Source: Nonomuraea dietziae
GTDB lineage: Bacteria; Actinomycetota; Actinomycetes; Streptosporangiales; Streptosporangiaceae
Direction of reading: 5' to 3'
Length of the DNA stretch: 64,000 nucleotides
Assembly (NCBI RefSeq): GCF_014195505.1
Contig: NZ_JACIBV010000001.1
Coordinates: forward strand, 2,542,001-2,606,000
The notes beneath the pieces are model-generated. The model did not search any database, was not told where the DNA came from, and saw only the letters and a program-made list of their open reading frames with translations. The translations under genes and the position numbers were made by a program. The first letter of the stretch is position 1. Each line of letters starts with the position of its first letter. Shown in pieces: positions 25,548-34,451 of this stretch.

Positions 25548-26207
25548 CTACCGGAGCCGGTAGGAGCTGACGGCGTAGGGCCTGCCGCCGTCGTGTTCGA
25601 CCTGTTCGTCCCGCCTGACCAGCAGCGGGTCGCCGTCCACGAAGCGGTGCAGGCGGCGGGCCTCGGGCCACGGGTGCACCAGGACGAGCGTGCCGCCGGG
25701 GGCCAGGAACGAGCGCAGCCGCTCGGAGGCCAGGCGCAGCCTGTCGTCCCTGCCGACGTAGTAGAGCGTCTCCGCGCACACGACCAGGTCGAAGCGCCCG
25801 CCTGGGTCCTGGTTCAGGAAGTCCATCGCCGCGAACCTGGTCCTGCCGCTCGGACGGGCCTTCGACCTGGACGCGGCCCTGTGGACGGCGCGCTCGGAGA
25901 CGTCCACGCCGAGCACGTCGGCCTGCGGATAGGACTCGGCCGCCAGCAGCGTGAAGGTCCCCTCGCTGCAGCCCACGTCGAGGACCCTGTCGAAGGTGTC
26001 GCCCTCGACGTGCGCGAGCGTGGTGGCGTACTTCCTGGCCTCGTAGGGATCGACGGCGTGCCGCCACGGGTCGGGTGTGCGGTGGAACCACTCGAAATAG
26101 TGCCGCAGAAGGAGGCCCTGTCCTCTGGCGGGCAGCAGCGACATCGACTTGAAGAACGTCCTGTGGAGTTTGTCCGGAAGCGAGCGCATCTCTTCAGCCT
26201 GTGTCAC
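25548..26207 (-). CDS. Class I SAM-dependent methyltransferase
   Basis: A 219-residue protein with a Rossmann methyltransferase core: motif I VLDVGCSEGTFTLLAAE (residues ~74-90), the acidic loop VLGVDVSERAV, FDLVVCAETLYYV (motif IV) and GGTLVLVHPWPE (motif VI). The NodS-like pattern around motif I is typical of small-molecule N- or O-methyltransferases; the substrate is unknown. GTG 26207 follows a strong GGAGGGAG ribosome binding site; ATG 26189 is an alternative. The frame extends far upstream but crosses the divergent DUF4349 promoter and is not coding there. It directly precedes the hemG-hemQ pair on the same strand. Confidence 0.85.
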   Translation of the reverse strand: MTQAEEMRSLPDKLHRTFFKSMSLLPARGQGLLLRHYFEWFHRTPDPWRHAVDPYEARKYATTLAHVEGDTFDRVLDVGCSEGTFTLLAAESYPQADVLGVDVSERAVHRAASRSKARPSGRTRFAAMDFLNQDPGGRFDLVVCAETLYYVGRDDRLRLASERLRSFLAPGGTLVLVHPWPEARRLHRFVDGDPLLVRRDEQVEHDGGRPYAVSSYRLR

Positions 26208-26334
26208 GAGATCGTCTCCCTCCTCGTACCCCAGGATGACTTCCCTGCCCTCCAAGTGGTCGCCGTGATCGACCGGAGGGATGAACGTGACATCTTCGTG
26301 ACGGCACAGGGCAGCTCGCGTCCGTCTCACGGGT

Positions 26335-27345
26335 ATGACCAGATTCCGGTACGGCATGGCGTTGACCGCGGCGTGCGCCGCACTCCTCGTGTCCGGCTGC
26401 GGCGGCGGCGGAGGCGAGGCCGCCACATCGGGCTCCGCCCCCCAGCGGATCAGCCCCGCCCATGACTCCGACGTGAGGGAGCAGTCCGGCGAGATGGAGC
26501 AGTCCGGCGAGCCTGTGAGCACACAGGCGACACGCGCGGGTGGGCGCGGGGCCGAGCAGGTCAAGGTCGCGCCCGAGCAGCGGTCGATCATCTACGTGTC
26601 GCAGCTGACGGTGCGCGCCAAGGACGTCACCAAGGCGGCCGACCAGGCCAAGCAGCTGGTCACCAACGCGGGCGGCCATCTGGCCAGTGAGGACTCCGGC
26701 TCCTTCGACGGCGGCGGGGGCGAGGCCACCCTGGTCTTCAAGGTGCCGCCCGCGGTCTACGCGCAGGTGCTCGACCGGCTCGGCAAGGAGATCGGCAAGC
26801 GCGAGTCGCTGCGGCAGAACACCAGCGACGTGACCGAGGAGGTCGCCGACGTCGCCAGCAGGCTGAAGTCGGCCGAGCAGGCGCTCGCCGCCATGCGCGC
26901 GCTGCTGGCCAAGGCCGACACCGTCGGCCAGGTGATCCAGGTCGAGCGGGAGATCGCCTCACGCGAGTCCGAGATGGAGTCGCTGCAGGCCAGGCAGAAG
27001 GCCCTGGCCTCGCAGGTCGCGATGGCGACGCTCACGCTGCGGCTGGTCGGGCCCGCCACGCCCGTGGCCGAGCCGTCCGACGAGCCCGCGGGCTTCCTCG
27101 GCGGGCTGGCGGCGGGCTGGTCCGCGCTGGTCGGCTTCGTGAAGGTGCTGCTGACCGTGATCGGCGCGCTGCTGCCGTGGCTGATCGTCATCGTGCCGCT
27201 GGTCGTCGCCCTCCTGCTGCTCGTCCGGCGGCTGCGCACCCGCCGTCCCTCGCCGCCGAAGGCTTCGCCGCCTCCCGTGCCGGTGACCCACGGCGCGCCG
27301 TCCCGTCAGCCCGAGGACGACGACGCTCGTCCCTCCTCCGACTGA
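26335..27345 (+). CDS. DUF4349 lipoprotein
   Basis: A 336-residue predicted lipoprotein. The signal sequence ends in the lipobox LVSGC (Cys ~22), so the body lies outside the membrane. A disordered acidic segment (~25-75) precedes the DUF4349 core (~80-245): IIYVSQLTVRAKDVTKAADQ, GGHLASEDSG, a periplasmic-type beta-alpha unit and a long coiled-coil helix (VADVASRLKSAEQALAAMRA through SLQARQKALA). A C-terminal membrane helix (VIGALLPWLIVIVPLVVALL) is followed by a basic Pro-rich tail. Function is unknown; it may sense or scaffold the envelope. Its last 40 bp overlap the convergent SARP gene. Confidence 0.88.
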   Translation: MTRFRYGMALTAACAALLVSGCGGGGGEAATSGSAPQRISPAHDSDVREQSGEMEQSGEPVSTQATRAGGRGAEQVKVAPEQRSIIYVSQLTVRAKDVTKAADQAKQLVTNAGGHLASEDSGSFDGGGGEATLVFKVPPAVYAQVLDRLGKEIGKRESLRQNTSDVTEEVADVASRLKSAEQALAAMRALLAKADTVGQVIQVEREIASRESEMESLQARQKALASQVAMATLTLRLVGPATPVAEPSDEPAGFLGGLAAGWSALVGFVKVLLTVIGALLPWLIVIVPLVVALLLLVRRLRTRRPSPPKASPPPVPVTHGAPSRQPEDDDARPSSD

Positions 27346-30059
27346 TCCGCGCGCGCGGCGGTCAGCCGATCCAGCACGCCGCGGATCTCCTCGGCGCGGG
27401 CGCTCTCGCCCACGCCCGCCGACAGCCGCGCCGCCTCGGACAGGACGGCGGCCGCCTCTCTTGTCCTGCCCATGCCCGCCAGCGCCTTTCCCTTGCCCTC
27501 CAGGCCCATCGCGACGTGGGCCAGGTCGCCCCAGGAGCCCGCGACCTCGACCACGGTGTGGTACAGCTCGTGGGCCCTGGCGTGCTCGCCCCTGCGCAAC
27601 GCGATCCTGCCCAGGCGGGTCGAGACCTCCACCTCGATCCGCCCGATGCCGAAGGTGGGCACGCCGGCCAGCAGCCCCTCCGCCTCGGTGTAGCGCCCCA
27701 GGTCCTCGTAGAGGCCCGACGTGAAGCACAGCGTGAGCCCGAGGGCGGGCGGGTCCTGGGTCTGCCGCACCAGGGCCAGCGCCTCCTCGTAGAGCGGGAG
27801 CGCCGCCTCGGGCCTGCCCGTCCTGCGCTCGACCGAGGCCAGGTTGACCAGGGCCAGGATCCTGGTGTGGCCGCTCACCTCGGGCAGCGCCTCGGTCAGC
27901 AGCGGGCGCGCCTCCGCGTAACGGCGCTCGAGCGTCGCCAGCGCCCCGAGCGAGACCAGCATCGCGTTCTCGCCCTTCCTGTCGCCATGGGCGCGGCAGG
28001 CCCCCAGCGCCAGCCGCGCGGTGGCCCTCCAGTCGTCGAGGTAGCCCCTGAGCTCGTACAGCCGCACCCCTGACAGCGCCAGGTCCCAGCAGTGTGTCGT
28101 CAGGCCGAGCTCGGCCGAGCGTTCGACCAGCCCTGTGAGCGTGCGGCGTTCGGCCTCGAGCCAGGCCAGCGGCTCGGCGAGCACGGTGGCTGACACCTCG
28201 GGCACCGGCCTCCAGCGCGGCGCCTCGCCGTGGAAGGGGATGAAACCGTCGAGATAGTCACGGGAGACCGCCTCCTCCGCCAGCGCGAGGAAGGCCTCGA
28301 ACGCCCTGCTCAGCGCCTCCCGCCTGACGGCGGGCTGCATGGCGGCGTCGGCGCGCTCGCGGGCGAACAGCCGGATCAGGTCGTGGAAGCGGTAGCGCTG
28401 CTGGCCGGCGGGGTCGGTGCCGAGCGGCAGGACGAGCTGGGCGTCGGCCAGCCGTTCGAGCAGGTCCGCCGCCTCCTCCGTCGAGCTGTCGAGCAGGGCG
28501 GCGGCGATCCAGGGCGCGTAGCCGCCGGGCAGGTCGAGCAGGCCGAGCCGTTCGAAGAGGGTCCGCTCGGCCCCGGACAGGGCGCGGTGGCTCAGCTCGA
28601 GGCCCGCCCGCACGTCGAGCTCCCCCGCGCGCAGCTCGTCGAGGCGGCGGCGCTCCCTCTCCAGCCTGGCGGCCATGTCCTGGACGGTCCAGCCTGGCCG
28701 GGTGGCCAGGCGCGCTCCCGCGATGCGCAGCGCGAGCGGCAGCCCGTCGCACAGCGCCGCCACCCGCGACAGCGACTCCTCCTGCTCCCGCCTCGCCCCG
28801 CCCTCGGGCCACTCCCGCGAGGCGAGGCGGGCCACCAGGGCGGCGGCCTCCTGCGGCGGCAGGACGTCGAGCTGGAGGGGCAGGGCTCCCTCCCCCGCCA
28901 CGAGCCCGTCGAAGCGCCTGCGCCCCGTCACCACGACGCAGCAGCCTCCCGCGCCGGGCAGCAGCGGCCTGACCTGCGCGGCGCCCGCCGCGTTGTCGAG
29001 CAGGATCAGCATCCGCCTGTCGTGCAGCAGGCTCCGGTAGAGCGCCGTGCGCTCCTCGAGCCCCGCCGGCAGGCGGGTGACGCCGAGCGCGTGGCAGAAG
29101 CGTTCGAGCACGTCGGCGGGGTCCAGCGGGGCGGCCTGTCCGCGCAGGTCCACGTAGAACTGGCCGTCGGGGTAGCGGCCGGCCACCCGGTGGGCCCAGT
29201 GCACCGCCAGGCCCGTCTTGCCCACCCCTCCGGTACCGCTGATCACGATGAGCGGCGGCGCGCCGTCCAGCGCGGACAGCTCGGCGGCGCGTCCTGTGAA
29301 GGGGAAGACGTCGGGCGGCAGCTGCGCGGGCCGCCCGGCGGCGACGGGGCTCTCCTCGCGCAGCATCTCCGCGTTCAGCTCTCTCAGCCCGCGGCCGGGC
29401 TCGATGCCGAGCTCCTCGGCCAGCAGCTCGCGCGCCTCCCGGTAGCTGCGCAGGGCGTCGGCGCGTCTGCCGGCCAGGCGCAGCACCCTCATGAGCTGCT
29501 CGCGCAGCCGTTCGCGCAGGGGGTGGGCGGCGACGGCGGCGGCCAGCCCTTCGACGGTCTCCTCCGCCCTGCCGAGCGCGAGCATCGACTCGGCGCGCTG
29601 TTCGACCGCGCGCAGGCGCAGCTCCTCGAGCCTGGCGGCTTCCTCCCCCACGGCCTTGCCCGGCAGGTCGGCGTAGGCGGGGCCGCGCCACAGCGCGAGC
29701 GCCTCTCCGAGGACCTCGGCGATCCGGGCGGGGTCGTCGAGGTCGGCGGCCGAGGCGCACAGCCGCTCGAAGCGCTCGGCGTCGAGCTCGCCGGGGTGGA
29801 CGGTGAGGAGGTAGCCCTCGGGCCTGCGGGTGAGGCGGTCGCCGCCGAGCGCCTGCCGTACGTGGTGGACGTGCCAGCGCAGCGTCGCGGGCGCGGGAGG
29901 GCTCTCGCCCCAGGCGGCGTCGGCCAGCCTGTCGGAGGGCACGGGCCTGTTCGCCTCGGTCAGCAGCACGGCCAGCAGCGTGCGCTGTTTGGCGGAGGTC
30001 ACCTCGACCGCTTCCCCATCACGACTGATCGACAGCCGCCCTAACACCCCGAAACGCAC
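27306..30059 (-). CDS. AfsR/SARP family transcriptional regulator with NB-ARC ATPase and TPR
   Basis: A 917-residue multidomain regulator. Residues 1-~95 are an OmpR-like winged helix (RFGVLGRLSISRDGEAVEV, ATLRWHVHHVRQALGG); ~100-245 form the bacterial transcriptional activation domain (AYADLPGKAVGEEAARLEEL, LLAEELGIEPGRGLRELNAE); ~265-560 an NB-ARC ATPase with P-loop VISGTGGVGKTGLAVHW; ~620-900 TPR-like helices (LNLASVERRTGRPEAALPL style). Family members activate secondary metabolism or morphological genes, often after Ser/Thr phosphorylation. No biosynthetic cluster is adjacent, so the target is unknown. GTG 30059 begins the conserved domain; the frame is open to 30089. Confidence 0.92.
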   Translation of the reverse strand: MRFGVLGRLSISRDGEAVEVTSAKQRTLLAVLLTEANRPVPSDRLADAAWGESPPAPATLRWHVHHVRQALGGDRLTRRPEGYLLTVHPGELDAERFERLCASAADLDDPARIAEVLGEALALWRGPAYADLPGKAVGEEAARLEELRLRAVEQRAESMLALGRAEETVEGLAAAVAAHPLRERLREQLMRVLRLAGRRADALRSYREARELLAEELGIEPGRGLRELNAEMLREESPVAAGRPAQLPPDVFPFTGRAAELSALDGAPPLIVISGTGGVGKTGLAVHWAHRVAGRYPDGQFYVDLRGQAAPLDPADVLERFCHALGVTRLPAGLEERTALYRSLLHDRRMLILLDNAAGAAQVRPLLPGAGGCCVVVTGRRRFDGLVAGEGALPLQLDVLPPQEAAALVARLASREWPEGGARREQEESLSRVAALCDGLPLALRIAGARLATRPGWTVQDMAARLERERRRLDELRAGELDVRAGLELSHRALSGAERTLFERLGLLDLPGGYAPWIAAALLDSSTEEAADLLERLADAQLVLPLGTDPAGQQRYRFHDLIRLFARERADAAMQPAVRREALSRAFEAFLALAEEAVSRDYLDGFIPFHGEAPRWRPVPEVSATVLAEPLAWLEAERRTLTGLVERSAELGLTTHCWDLALSGVRLYELRGYLDDWRATARLALGACRAHGDRKGENAMLVSLGALATLERRYAEARPLLTEALPEVSGHTRILALVNLASVERRTGRPEAALPLYEEALALVRQTQDPPALGLTLCFTSGLYEDLGRYTEAEGLLAGVPTFGIGRIEVEVSTRLGRIALRRGEHARAHELYHTVVEVAGSWGDLAHVAMGLEGKGKALAGMGRTREAAAVLSEAARLSAGVGESARAEEIRGVLDRLTAARADQSEEGRASSSSG

Positions 30060-30142
30060 CCACCCAACGGTGGCACAACGGCCGCCCAACGGCCACTTGG
30101 GATCTTCCCCTCAAGGGACCGGGGCACTTCGGGGGATATCGG

Positions 30143-30913
30143 GTGGAAGTCGAGCTGATCTTGTTGTTGCTCGCCGTCGCGCTGGCCGCGGGGTGGGTGG
30201 ACGCCGTCGTGGGCGGAGGAGGGCTGGTGCAGCTGCCCGTCCTGCTGCTCGCCCTGCCCGCCGCACCGCCGCCCGCCGTGCTGGCGACCGACAAGCTGTC
30301 GTCGATAGCGGGGACGACGGTCTCGGCGGTGGGCTTCGCCAGGAGGGTCCGCGTGCAGGCGCGGGTGGCGGTGCCCGCGACGGTGCTGGCGGTCGCGCTC
30401 TCGGGGGCGGGCGCCGTCACCGCGGGCCGGGTGCCCGCCGAGGTCTTCAGACCGTTCGTGCTGGTGACGCTGGCCCTGGTGGCGGTGCTGGTGGTCGCCA
30501 GGCCCACCCTTGGCACGCGCGTACAGCGGCGCCCCGCGCGCCGGCGCACCCTGGTGCCCGCAGTCGTGCTGGTCGGGGTCGTGCTGCCGTTCTACAACGG
30601 CCTGGTGGGTCCGGGAACGGGCGCGATGATCCTCATCGCCCTCACCACGCTGCTCGGGCTGGACTTCGTCATGGGCTCGGCGACCGCGAAGGTCGTCAAC
30701 GTGGGAGCCAACCTCGGCGCGCTGGTGGTCTTCGCCGCGCAGGGCCAGGTGTTCTGGCTGCTCGGGCTCGGCATGGCCGCCTGCAACGTCCTCGGCGCCC
30801 GCGTGGGCACCCGCACGGCGCTGCGCAGGGGCGCCGCCTTCATCAGGGCGACACTGCTGTGCGTGGTGGCCGCCCTGATCGTCAAGCTCAGCCTGGACCA
30901 GCTGCGCCTGTGA
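30143..30913 (+). CDS. TauE/SafE (TSUP) family membrane transporter
   Basis: A 256-residue protein with about seven to eight helices and the duplicated TSUP fold: the first half has GWVDAVVGGGGLVQLPVLLL and ATDKLSSIAGTTVSAVGF, the second has LPFYNGLVGPGTGAMILIAL and GSATAKVVNVGANLGALVVF. The family exports sulfite, sulfoacetate or related organic acids; here the substrate is undefined. The GTG at 30143 follows a GGGGG stretch. It is divergent from the SARP regulator (83-bp gap) and convergent with hemE, ending 4 bp from its stop. A second, truncated family member lies at the window's right end. Confidence 0.88.
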   Translation: MEVELILLLLAVALAAGWVDAVVGGGGLVQLPVLLLALPAAPPPAVLATDKLSSIAGTTVSAVGFARRVRVQARVAVPATVLAVALSGAGAVTAGRVPAEVFRPFVLVTLALVAVLVVARPTLGTRVQRRPARRRTLVPAVVLVGVVLPFYNGLVGPGTGAMILIALTTLLGLDFVMGSATAKVVNVGANLGALVVFAAQGQVFWLLGLGMAACNVLGARVGTRTALRRGAAFIRATLLCVVAALIVKLSLDQLRL

Positions 30914-30917
30914 GGCG

Positions 30918-31940
30918 TCAGCGGAAGGAGTGGACCAGGTCGGTGAGGCGGCGCAGCTGGTCGGGGTCGGTGCTCGGCAGCACCCCATGACCGAGGTTGA
31001 ACACGTGACCCTCGGCCGAGCGTCCCTGCTCGAGGATGCTCAGCGCCTTGCGCTCGACGGCCTCCCAAGGGGCCAGCAGGATCGCGGGGTCGAGGTTGCC
31101 CTGCAGCGCCCTGCCGGGCCCGACGCGCCGCGCGGCCTCGTCGAGCGGCACGCGCCAGTCGACGCCCACCACGTCGGCGCCCGCCTCGCCGAGCACGCCG
31201 AGCAGCTCGCCGGTGCCGACCCCGAAGTGGATGCGCGGCACGTCGGGCACCGCCTCGAAGATCCGCCTGGTGTACGGCAGGACGAACTCGCGGTAGTCGT
31301 CGGGCGCGACCGCCCCCACCCATGAGTCGAACAGCTGGATCGCCGAAGCGCCCGCGTCGATCTGGACGCGCAGGTGCCGGCTCACGATGTCGGTCAGGCG
31401 CTCCATGAGCGCGTGCCACAGCGCGGGCTCGCCGTACATCATGGCCTTGGTGTGGTCGTGGTTCTTGGAGGGGCCGCCCTCGATCAGGTAGGAGGCGAGC
31501 GTGAAGGGCGCGCCCGCGAAACCGATCAGCGGCGTGGAGCCCAGCTCGCCGACCAGGCTCTGGATCGCCTCGGTCACGTAGGGCACGTCGCCGGGCTCGA
31601 GCGGGCGCAGGACCTCGAGGCCCGCCCTGTCGCGGATCGGGTCGGCGATGACCGGGCCCACGCCCGGCTTGATGTCGAGGTCGACGCCGATGGCCTTGAG
31701 CGGCACGACGATGTCGCTGAAGAAGATGGCCGCGTCGACGCCGTAGCGGCGCACCGGCTGCATGGTGATCTCGACGATCAGGTCAGGCGTCGCGCACGCG
31801 GTCAGCATGGGCACGCCCTCGCGCACTTTGAGGTATTCGGGCAGGGAACGCCCTGCCTGCCGCATGTACCAGACCGGGGTGTGGTCGACGGGCTGGCGAC
31901 GGCAGGCGCGCAGGAAGGCGGAGTCGGCGAGATTCACCAT
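30918..31940 (-). CDS. hemE: Uroporphyrinogen decarboxylase
   Basis: Decarboxylates uroporphyrinogen III to coproporphyrinogen III in the cytosol. The 340 residues match family length. Seen are [28 protein letters not shown] (the RQAGR substrate-binding loop), [21 protein letters not shown] with the essential Asp, [20 protein letters not shown], and [13 protein letters not shown]; the C-terminal [16 protein letters not shown] carries the conserved His. It supplies the substrate for the hemG/hemQ branch encoded 5.4 kb away on the same strand, with SARP, TauE and DUF4349 genes between them. The ATG is followed directly by MVNLADSAF, and a 345-bp upstream region may hold its promoter. Confidence 0.96.
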   Translation of the reverse strand: MVNLADSAFLRACRRQPVDHTPVWYMRQAGRSLPEYLKVREGVPMLTACATPDLIVEITMQPVRRYGVDAAIFFSDIVVPLKAIGVDLDIKPGVGPVIADPIRDRAGLEVLRPLEPGDVPYVTEAIQSLVGELGSTPLIGFAGAPFTLASYLIEGGPSKNHDHTKAMMYGEPALWHALMERLTDIVSRHLRVQIDAGASAIQLFDSWVGAVAPDDYREFVLPYTRRIFEAVPDVPRIHFGVGTGELLGVLGEAGADVVGVDWRVPLDEAARRVGPGRALQGNLDPAILLAPWEAVERKALSILEQGRSAEGHVFNLGHGVLPSTDPDQLRRLTDLVHSFR

Positions 31941-32285
31941 TCAAGGGTGCCACGCCATGGTGGCGGTCGCTCCACCGGCGCTAATCGGAAACATACGCAT
32001 GCGAGGGCTAAAGTCACGATCAGGAGTCGAAGTAGAGGTTTAGCGCAGTTCATCCCTTTAGCTCGGGCCTGCCATCCGGACCGGGCCCCGAGCTTCGCGT
32101 CGCCCAGGTACAGTTCATCTCACGGTCGCCCCCGAATCCCCTCCTGACTGGACCAAATGTTCGCCAATCCACCGCGCGTCATCGAATACCGCCTCACTTT
32201 CAGGACACGCCGAGCGCGTTGCGCGGAATTGTCAGCGCGGCATGCCAACGTCGGAGCCACGTCCGCGAAGAAAGGCTCCGTACCG
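31941..32285. other. Gene-free divergent region between hemE and a small zinc-ribbon gene
   Basis: 345 bp of lower coding quality. A hairpin with 8-10 bp arms occurs at 32060-32094 (AGCTCGGGCC paired with GGGCCCCGAGCT). The rest includes an AT-richer stretch (about 31980-32045) that could hold the hemE promoter and another (32140-32230) for the downstream small gene. An open frame covers 32157-32285 in phase with the small gene, but its composition is not coding-like and starts are unconvincing. Confidence 0.4.
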
Positions 32286-32489
32286 ATGACCGCGTTGTGG
32301 AGTTCCCCCGAGCGCCGCAGTGAGCACTGCCCCTCATGCGCAGGTGAGAGGCCGTTCGAGCAGCCGCCATGCATGGAGGGGCACGAGGCCTGCCCCGAGT
32401 GGGCGTGCCTTGAGTGCGGTCACGCGCTGCTCGCCGGTCCCTTCGAGCCGTCAGAGCCAGGCTCGCGCCCGCTGACGGTCGCGGCTTGA
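32286..32489 (+). CDS. Small zinc-ribbon protein
   Basis: A 67-residue protein with two metal-binding knuckles: HCPSCAGERPFEQPPC, then HEACPEWACLECG. The spacing CxxC-x9-C-x3-H-x2-C-x3-CxxC could bind two zinc ions. I believe similar short proteins occur next to hemE in related actinomycetes, but no function is established. ATG 32286 has GAAAGG about 10 bases upstream; a longer frame from 32157 lacks coding character. The gene lies 60 bp upstream of the DUF3000 gene on the same strand. Confidence 0.72.
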   Translation: MTALWSSPERRSEHCPSCAGERPFEQPPCMEGHEACPEWACLECGHALLAGPFEPSEPGSRPLTVAA

Positions 32490-32549
32490 TCGGCCCGGAT
32501 GAGCACCCCCGTGGTCCCCATGCGACCGACCTCGACCTACGCTTCGGCT

Positions 32550-33143
32550 ATGACCCTCGGTGACACGCCGCAGGCCCCCGCCGCCTTCAGGCGGGCGGTC
32601 GAGAGCCTGCGCATGGCCGAGGTCAGGCCGGAGATCGAGCTGGAGGACCTCCCGGCCCCCCAGCGGCTCGCGCCCTTCACCGCCGCCATCGGCGCCTCGG
32701 TCTACCGCGACGACGAGGAGCTGGCGGTCGGCAGGCTGATCCTGCTGTTCGACCCCGAGGGCCAGCGCGGCTGGCAGGGCCAATTCCGCCTGGTCGCCTA
32801 CGTCAGGGCCGACATGGAGCCCGAGATCACCTCCGACCCCATGCTGGGGCCCGTGGTGTGGAGCTGGCTGACCGAGGCCCTCGACTCTCGCGAGGCGGGC
32901 TACTCGGCGGCCGGCGGCACGGTGACCAGGGCGGTCTCCGAGGGCTTCGGCGACAAGGCCGACGACCCGGTCTCCACCGAGCTGGAGCTGCGCGCGTCGT
33001 GGTCTCCCTCGCAGGAGGACCTCTCCGGCCATGTCGCCGCCTGGTGCGACCTGATGTGCCTGGCGGCAGGCATCCCACCGCTCCCACCCGACGTGGCCAC
33101 GATGCCGCGCCGTCGCGAAGATCCGGAGTCCACCAGGCCGTGA
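32550..33143 (+). CDS. DUF3000 family protein
   Basis: A 197-residue protein of the actinobacterial DUF3000 family, recognised by AFRRAVESLRMAEVRPEIEL, PQRLAPFTAAIGASVY, GRLILLFDPEGQRGWQGQFR and the terminal WCDLMCLAAGIPPLPPDVA. Function is unknown; it is conserved between hemE and the RNase D gene in many actinomycetes. ATG 32550 is chosen because a TACGCT -10-like sequence 9 bp upstream would give a leaderless message; ATG 32499 and 32520 are in frame alternatives without ribosome binding sites. The last bases overlap the rnd GTG start (GTGA), indicating translational coupling. Confidence 0.85.
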   Translation: MTLGDTPQAPAAFRRAVESLRMAEVRPEIELEDLPAPQRLAPFTAAIGASVYRDDEELAVGRLILLFDPEGQRGWQGQFRLVAYVRADMEPEITSDPMLGPVVWSWLTEALDSREAGYSAAGGTVTRAVSEGFGDKADDPVSTELELRASWSPSQEDLSGHVAAWCDLMCLAAGIPPLPPDVATMPRRREDPESTRP

Positions 33144-34381
33144 CCGAAAGCAGTGAGAGCACCACCGAGGCCGTCGTTCCCCTCCTCGAGCCGCGCGAGG
33201 GCATCCCGCCGGTCGTCACCTCCAGGCAGGGGCTCGAGGCCACCGTCGAGGCGTTCACCAAGGGCGACGGCCCGGTGGCCGTCGACGCCGAGCGCGCCTC
33301 GGGCTACCGCTACGGCGGTCGCGCCTACCTGGTGCAGCTGCGCCGTGCGGGAGCCGGCAGCGCGCTGATCGACCCGATCGCCTGCCCCGACCTGTCGGAG
33401 CTCGACGCGGCGGTCGCCGACGCCGAGATCGTGCTGCACGCCGCCTCGCAGGACCTGCCGTGCCTGGCCGAGGTGGGGTTCAGGCCGCGCAGGATGTTCG
33501 ACACCGAGCTGGCGGGCCGGCTGCTCGGCTACGAGCGGGTCGGCCTGGGCACGATGGTCGAGACCGTCCTCGGGCTGCGCCTGGAGAAGGGGCACTCGGC
33601 GGCCGACTGGTCGACCAGGCCGCTGCCCGAAGACTGGCTGCGCTACGCCGCGCTCGACGTGGAGGTGCTGGTCGAGCTGCGCGACGTGCTCCACGACGAA
33701 CTGGTCGCCAGCGGCAAGCTGGCGTGGGCGCAAGAGGAGTTCGCCGCGATCCTGGCCATGCCGCCCGCGCCGCCGAGATCCGACCCGTGGCGGCGCACCT
33801 CGGGCATCCACAAGGTCCGCAACGTGCGGGCGCTGGCGATCGTCCGCGAGCTGTGGACCATGCGCGACCAGATCGCCCGCGAGGGCGACATCGCGCCAGG
33901 CAGGGTCCTGCCCGACGCCGCGATCATCACCGCGGCGCTCGAGATGCCGCGCACCAAGAAGGCGCTGACCGACATCACCGCCTTCACCGGCAGGTCCGCC
34001 AGGCGCCACATGGGGGCCTGGCTCGACGCCGTCCACAGGGCGCGCACGCTCGCCGACTCCGAGCTGCCCGCGCCCAGCACGCCCGGCGAAGGGCCGCCGC
34101 CGGCCAACCGCTGGCCCGACCGCGATCCCGCCGCCGCCAAGCGGCTGGCCGCCGCCCGCGCGGTGGTCGCCGCGCTGGCCGACGAGCACCGCATGCCGAC
34201 GGAGAACCTCCTGCAGCCCGAAGCGGTGCGCAGGCTCACGTGGGAGCCGCCCGCCCAGATCAGCGACGAGACGGTCGCCGAGCGGCTGCGCTCACTCGGC
34301 GCGCGCGAGTGGCAGATCGGCCTGGCCGCCCACCCGCTGGCCAAGGCGCTCGACAGGCTCGAGACCAAGGGCATCCTCTAG
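33140..34381 (+). CDS. rnd: Ribonuclease D family 3'-5' exonuclease with HRDC domain
   Basis: Trims the 3' ends of tRNA precursors and other RNAs. The 413 residues have a DEDD exonuclease domain (~35-205): VAVDAERASGYRY (Asp, Glu), IVLHAASQDLPCL (Asp) and RYAALDVEVLVEL (final Asp with Tyr). An HRDC domain follows (~225-300, VRNVRALAIVRELWTMRDQI), then a second helical HRDC-like C-terminus (TWEPPAQISDETVAERLRSL). The GTG at 33140 overlaps the DUF3000 stop by 4 bp. This hemE-DUF3000-rnd order is conserved in actinomycetes. Translation ends 70 bp before the LacI-controlled operon. Confidence 0.9.
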   Translation: MTESSESTTEAVVPLLEPREGIPPVVTSRQGLEATVEAFTKGDGPVAVDAERASGYRYGGRAYLVQLRRAGAGSALIDPIACPDLSELDAAVADAEIVLHAASQDLPCLAEVGFRPRRMFDTELAGRLLGYERVGLGTMVETVLGLRLEKGHSAADWSTRPLPEDWLRYAALDVEVLVELRDVLHDELVASGKLAWAQEEFAAILAMPPAPPRSDPWRRTSGIHKVRNVRALAIVRELWTMRDQIAREGDIAPGRVLPDAAIITAALEMPRTKKALTDITAFTGRSARRHMGAWLDAVHRARTLADSELPAPSTPGEGPPPANRWPDRDPAAAKRLAAARAVVAALADEHRMPTENLLQPEAVRRLTWEPPAQISDETVAERLRSLGAREWQIGLAAHPLAKALDRLETKGIL

Positions 34382-34421
34382 ACCGCTTGACGCCCCGGCG
34401 TCCACGGCCTTACGGTCATCT

Positions 34422-34435
34422 GGAAAGCGCTTTCC
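34422..34435 (+). promoter_or_regulatory. LacI-type operator upstream of the Gfo/DUF993 operon
   Basis: Perfect 14-bp palindrome GGAAAGCGCTTTCC, 16 bp upstream of the ATG at 34452, with the GGAGAGG ribosome binding site between them. It has the CG-centred half-site symmetry typical of LacI/GalR repressors and nearly matches the site at 42282-42295 in front of the lacI gene. Confidence 0.85.
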
Positions 34436-34451
34436 CCTTAGGAGAGGTCAC

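Noticed and set aside
27306..30059. SARP as pathway-specific activator of a biosynthetic cluster in this window
   Set aside because: No polyketide, peptide or terpene synthase genes are present; only heme and transporter genes flank it.
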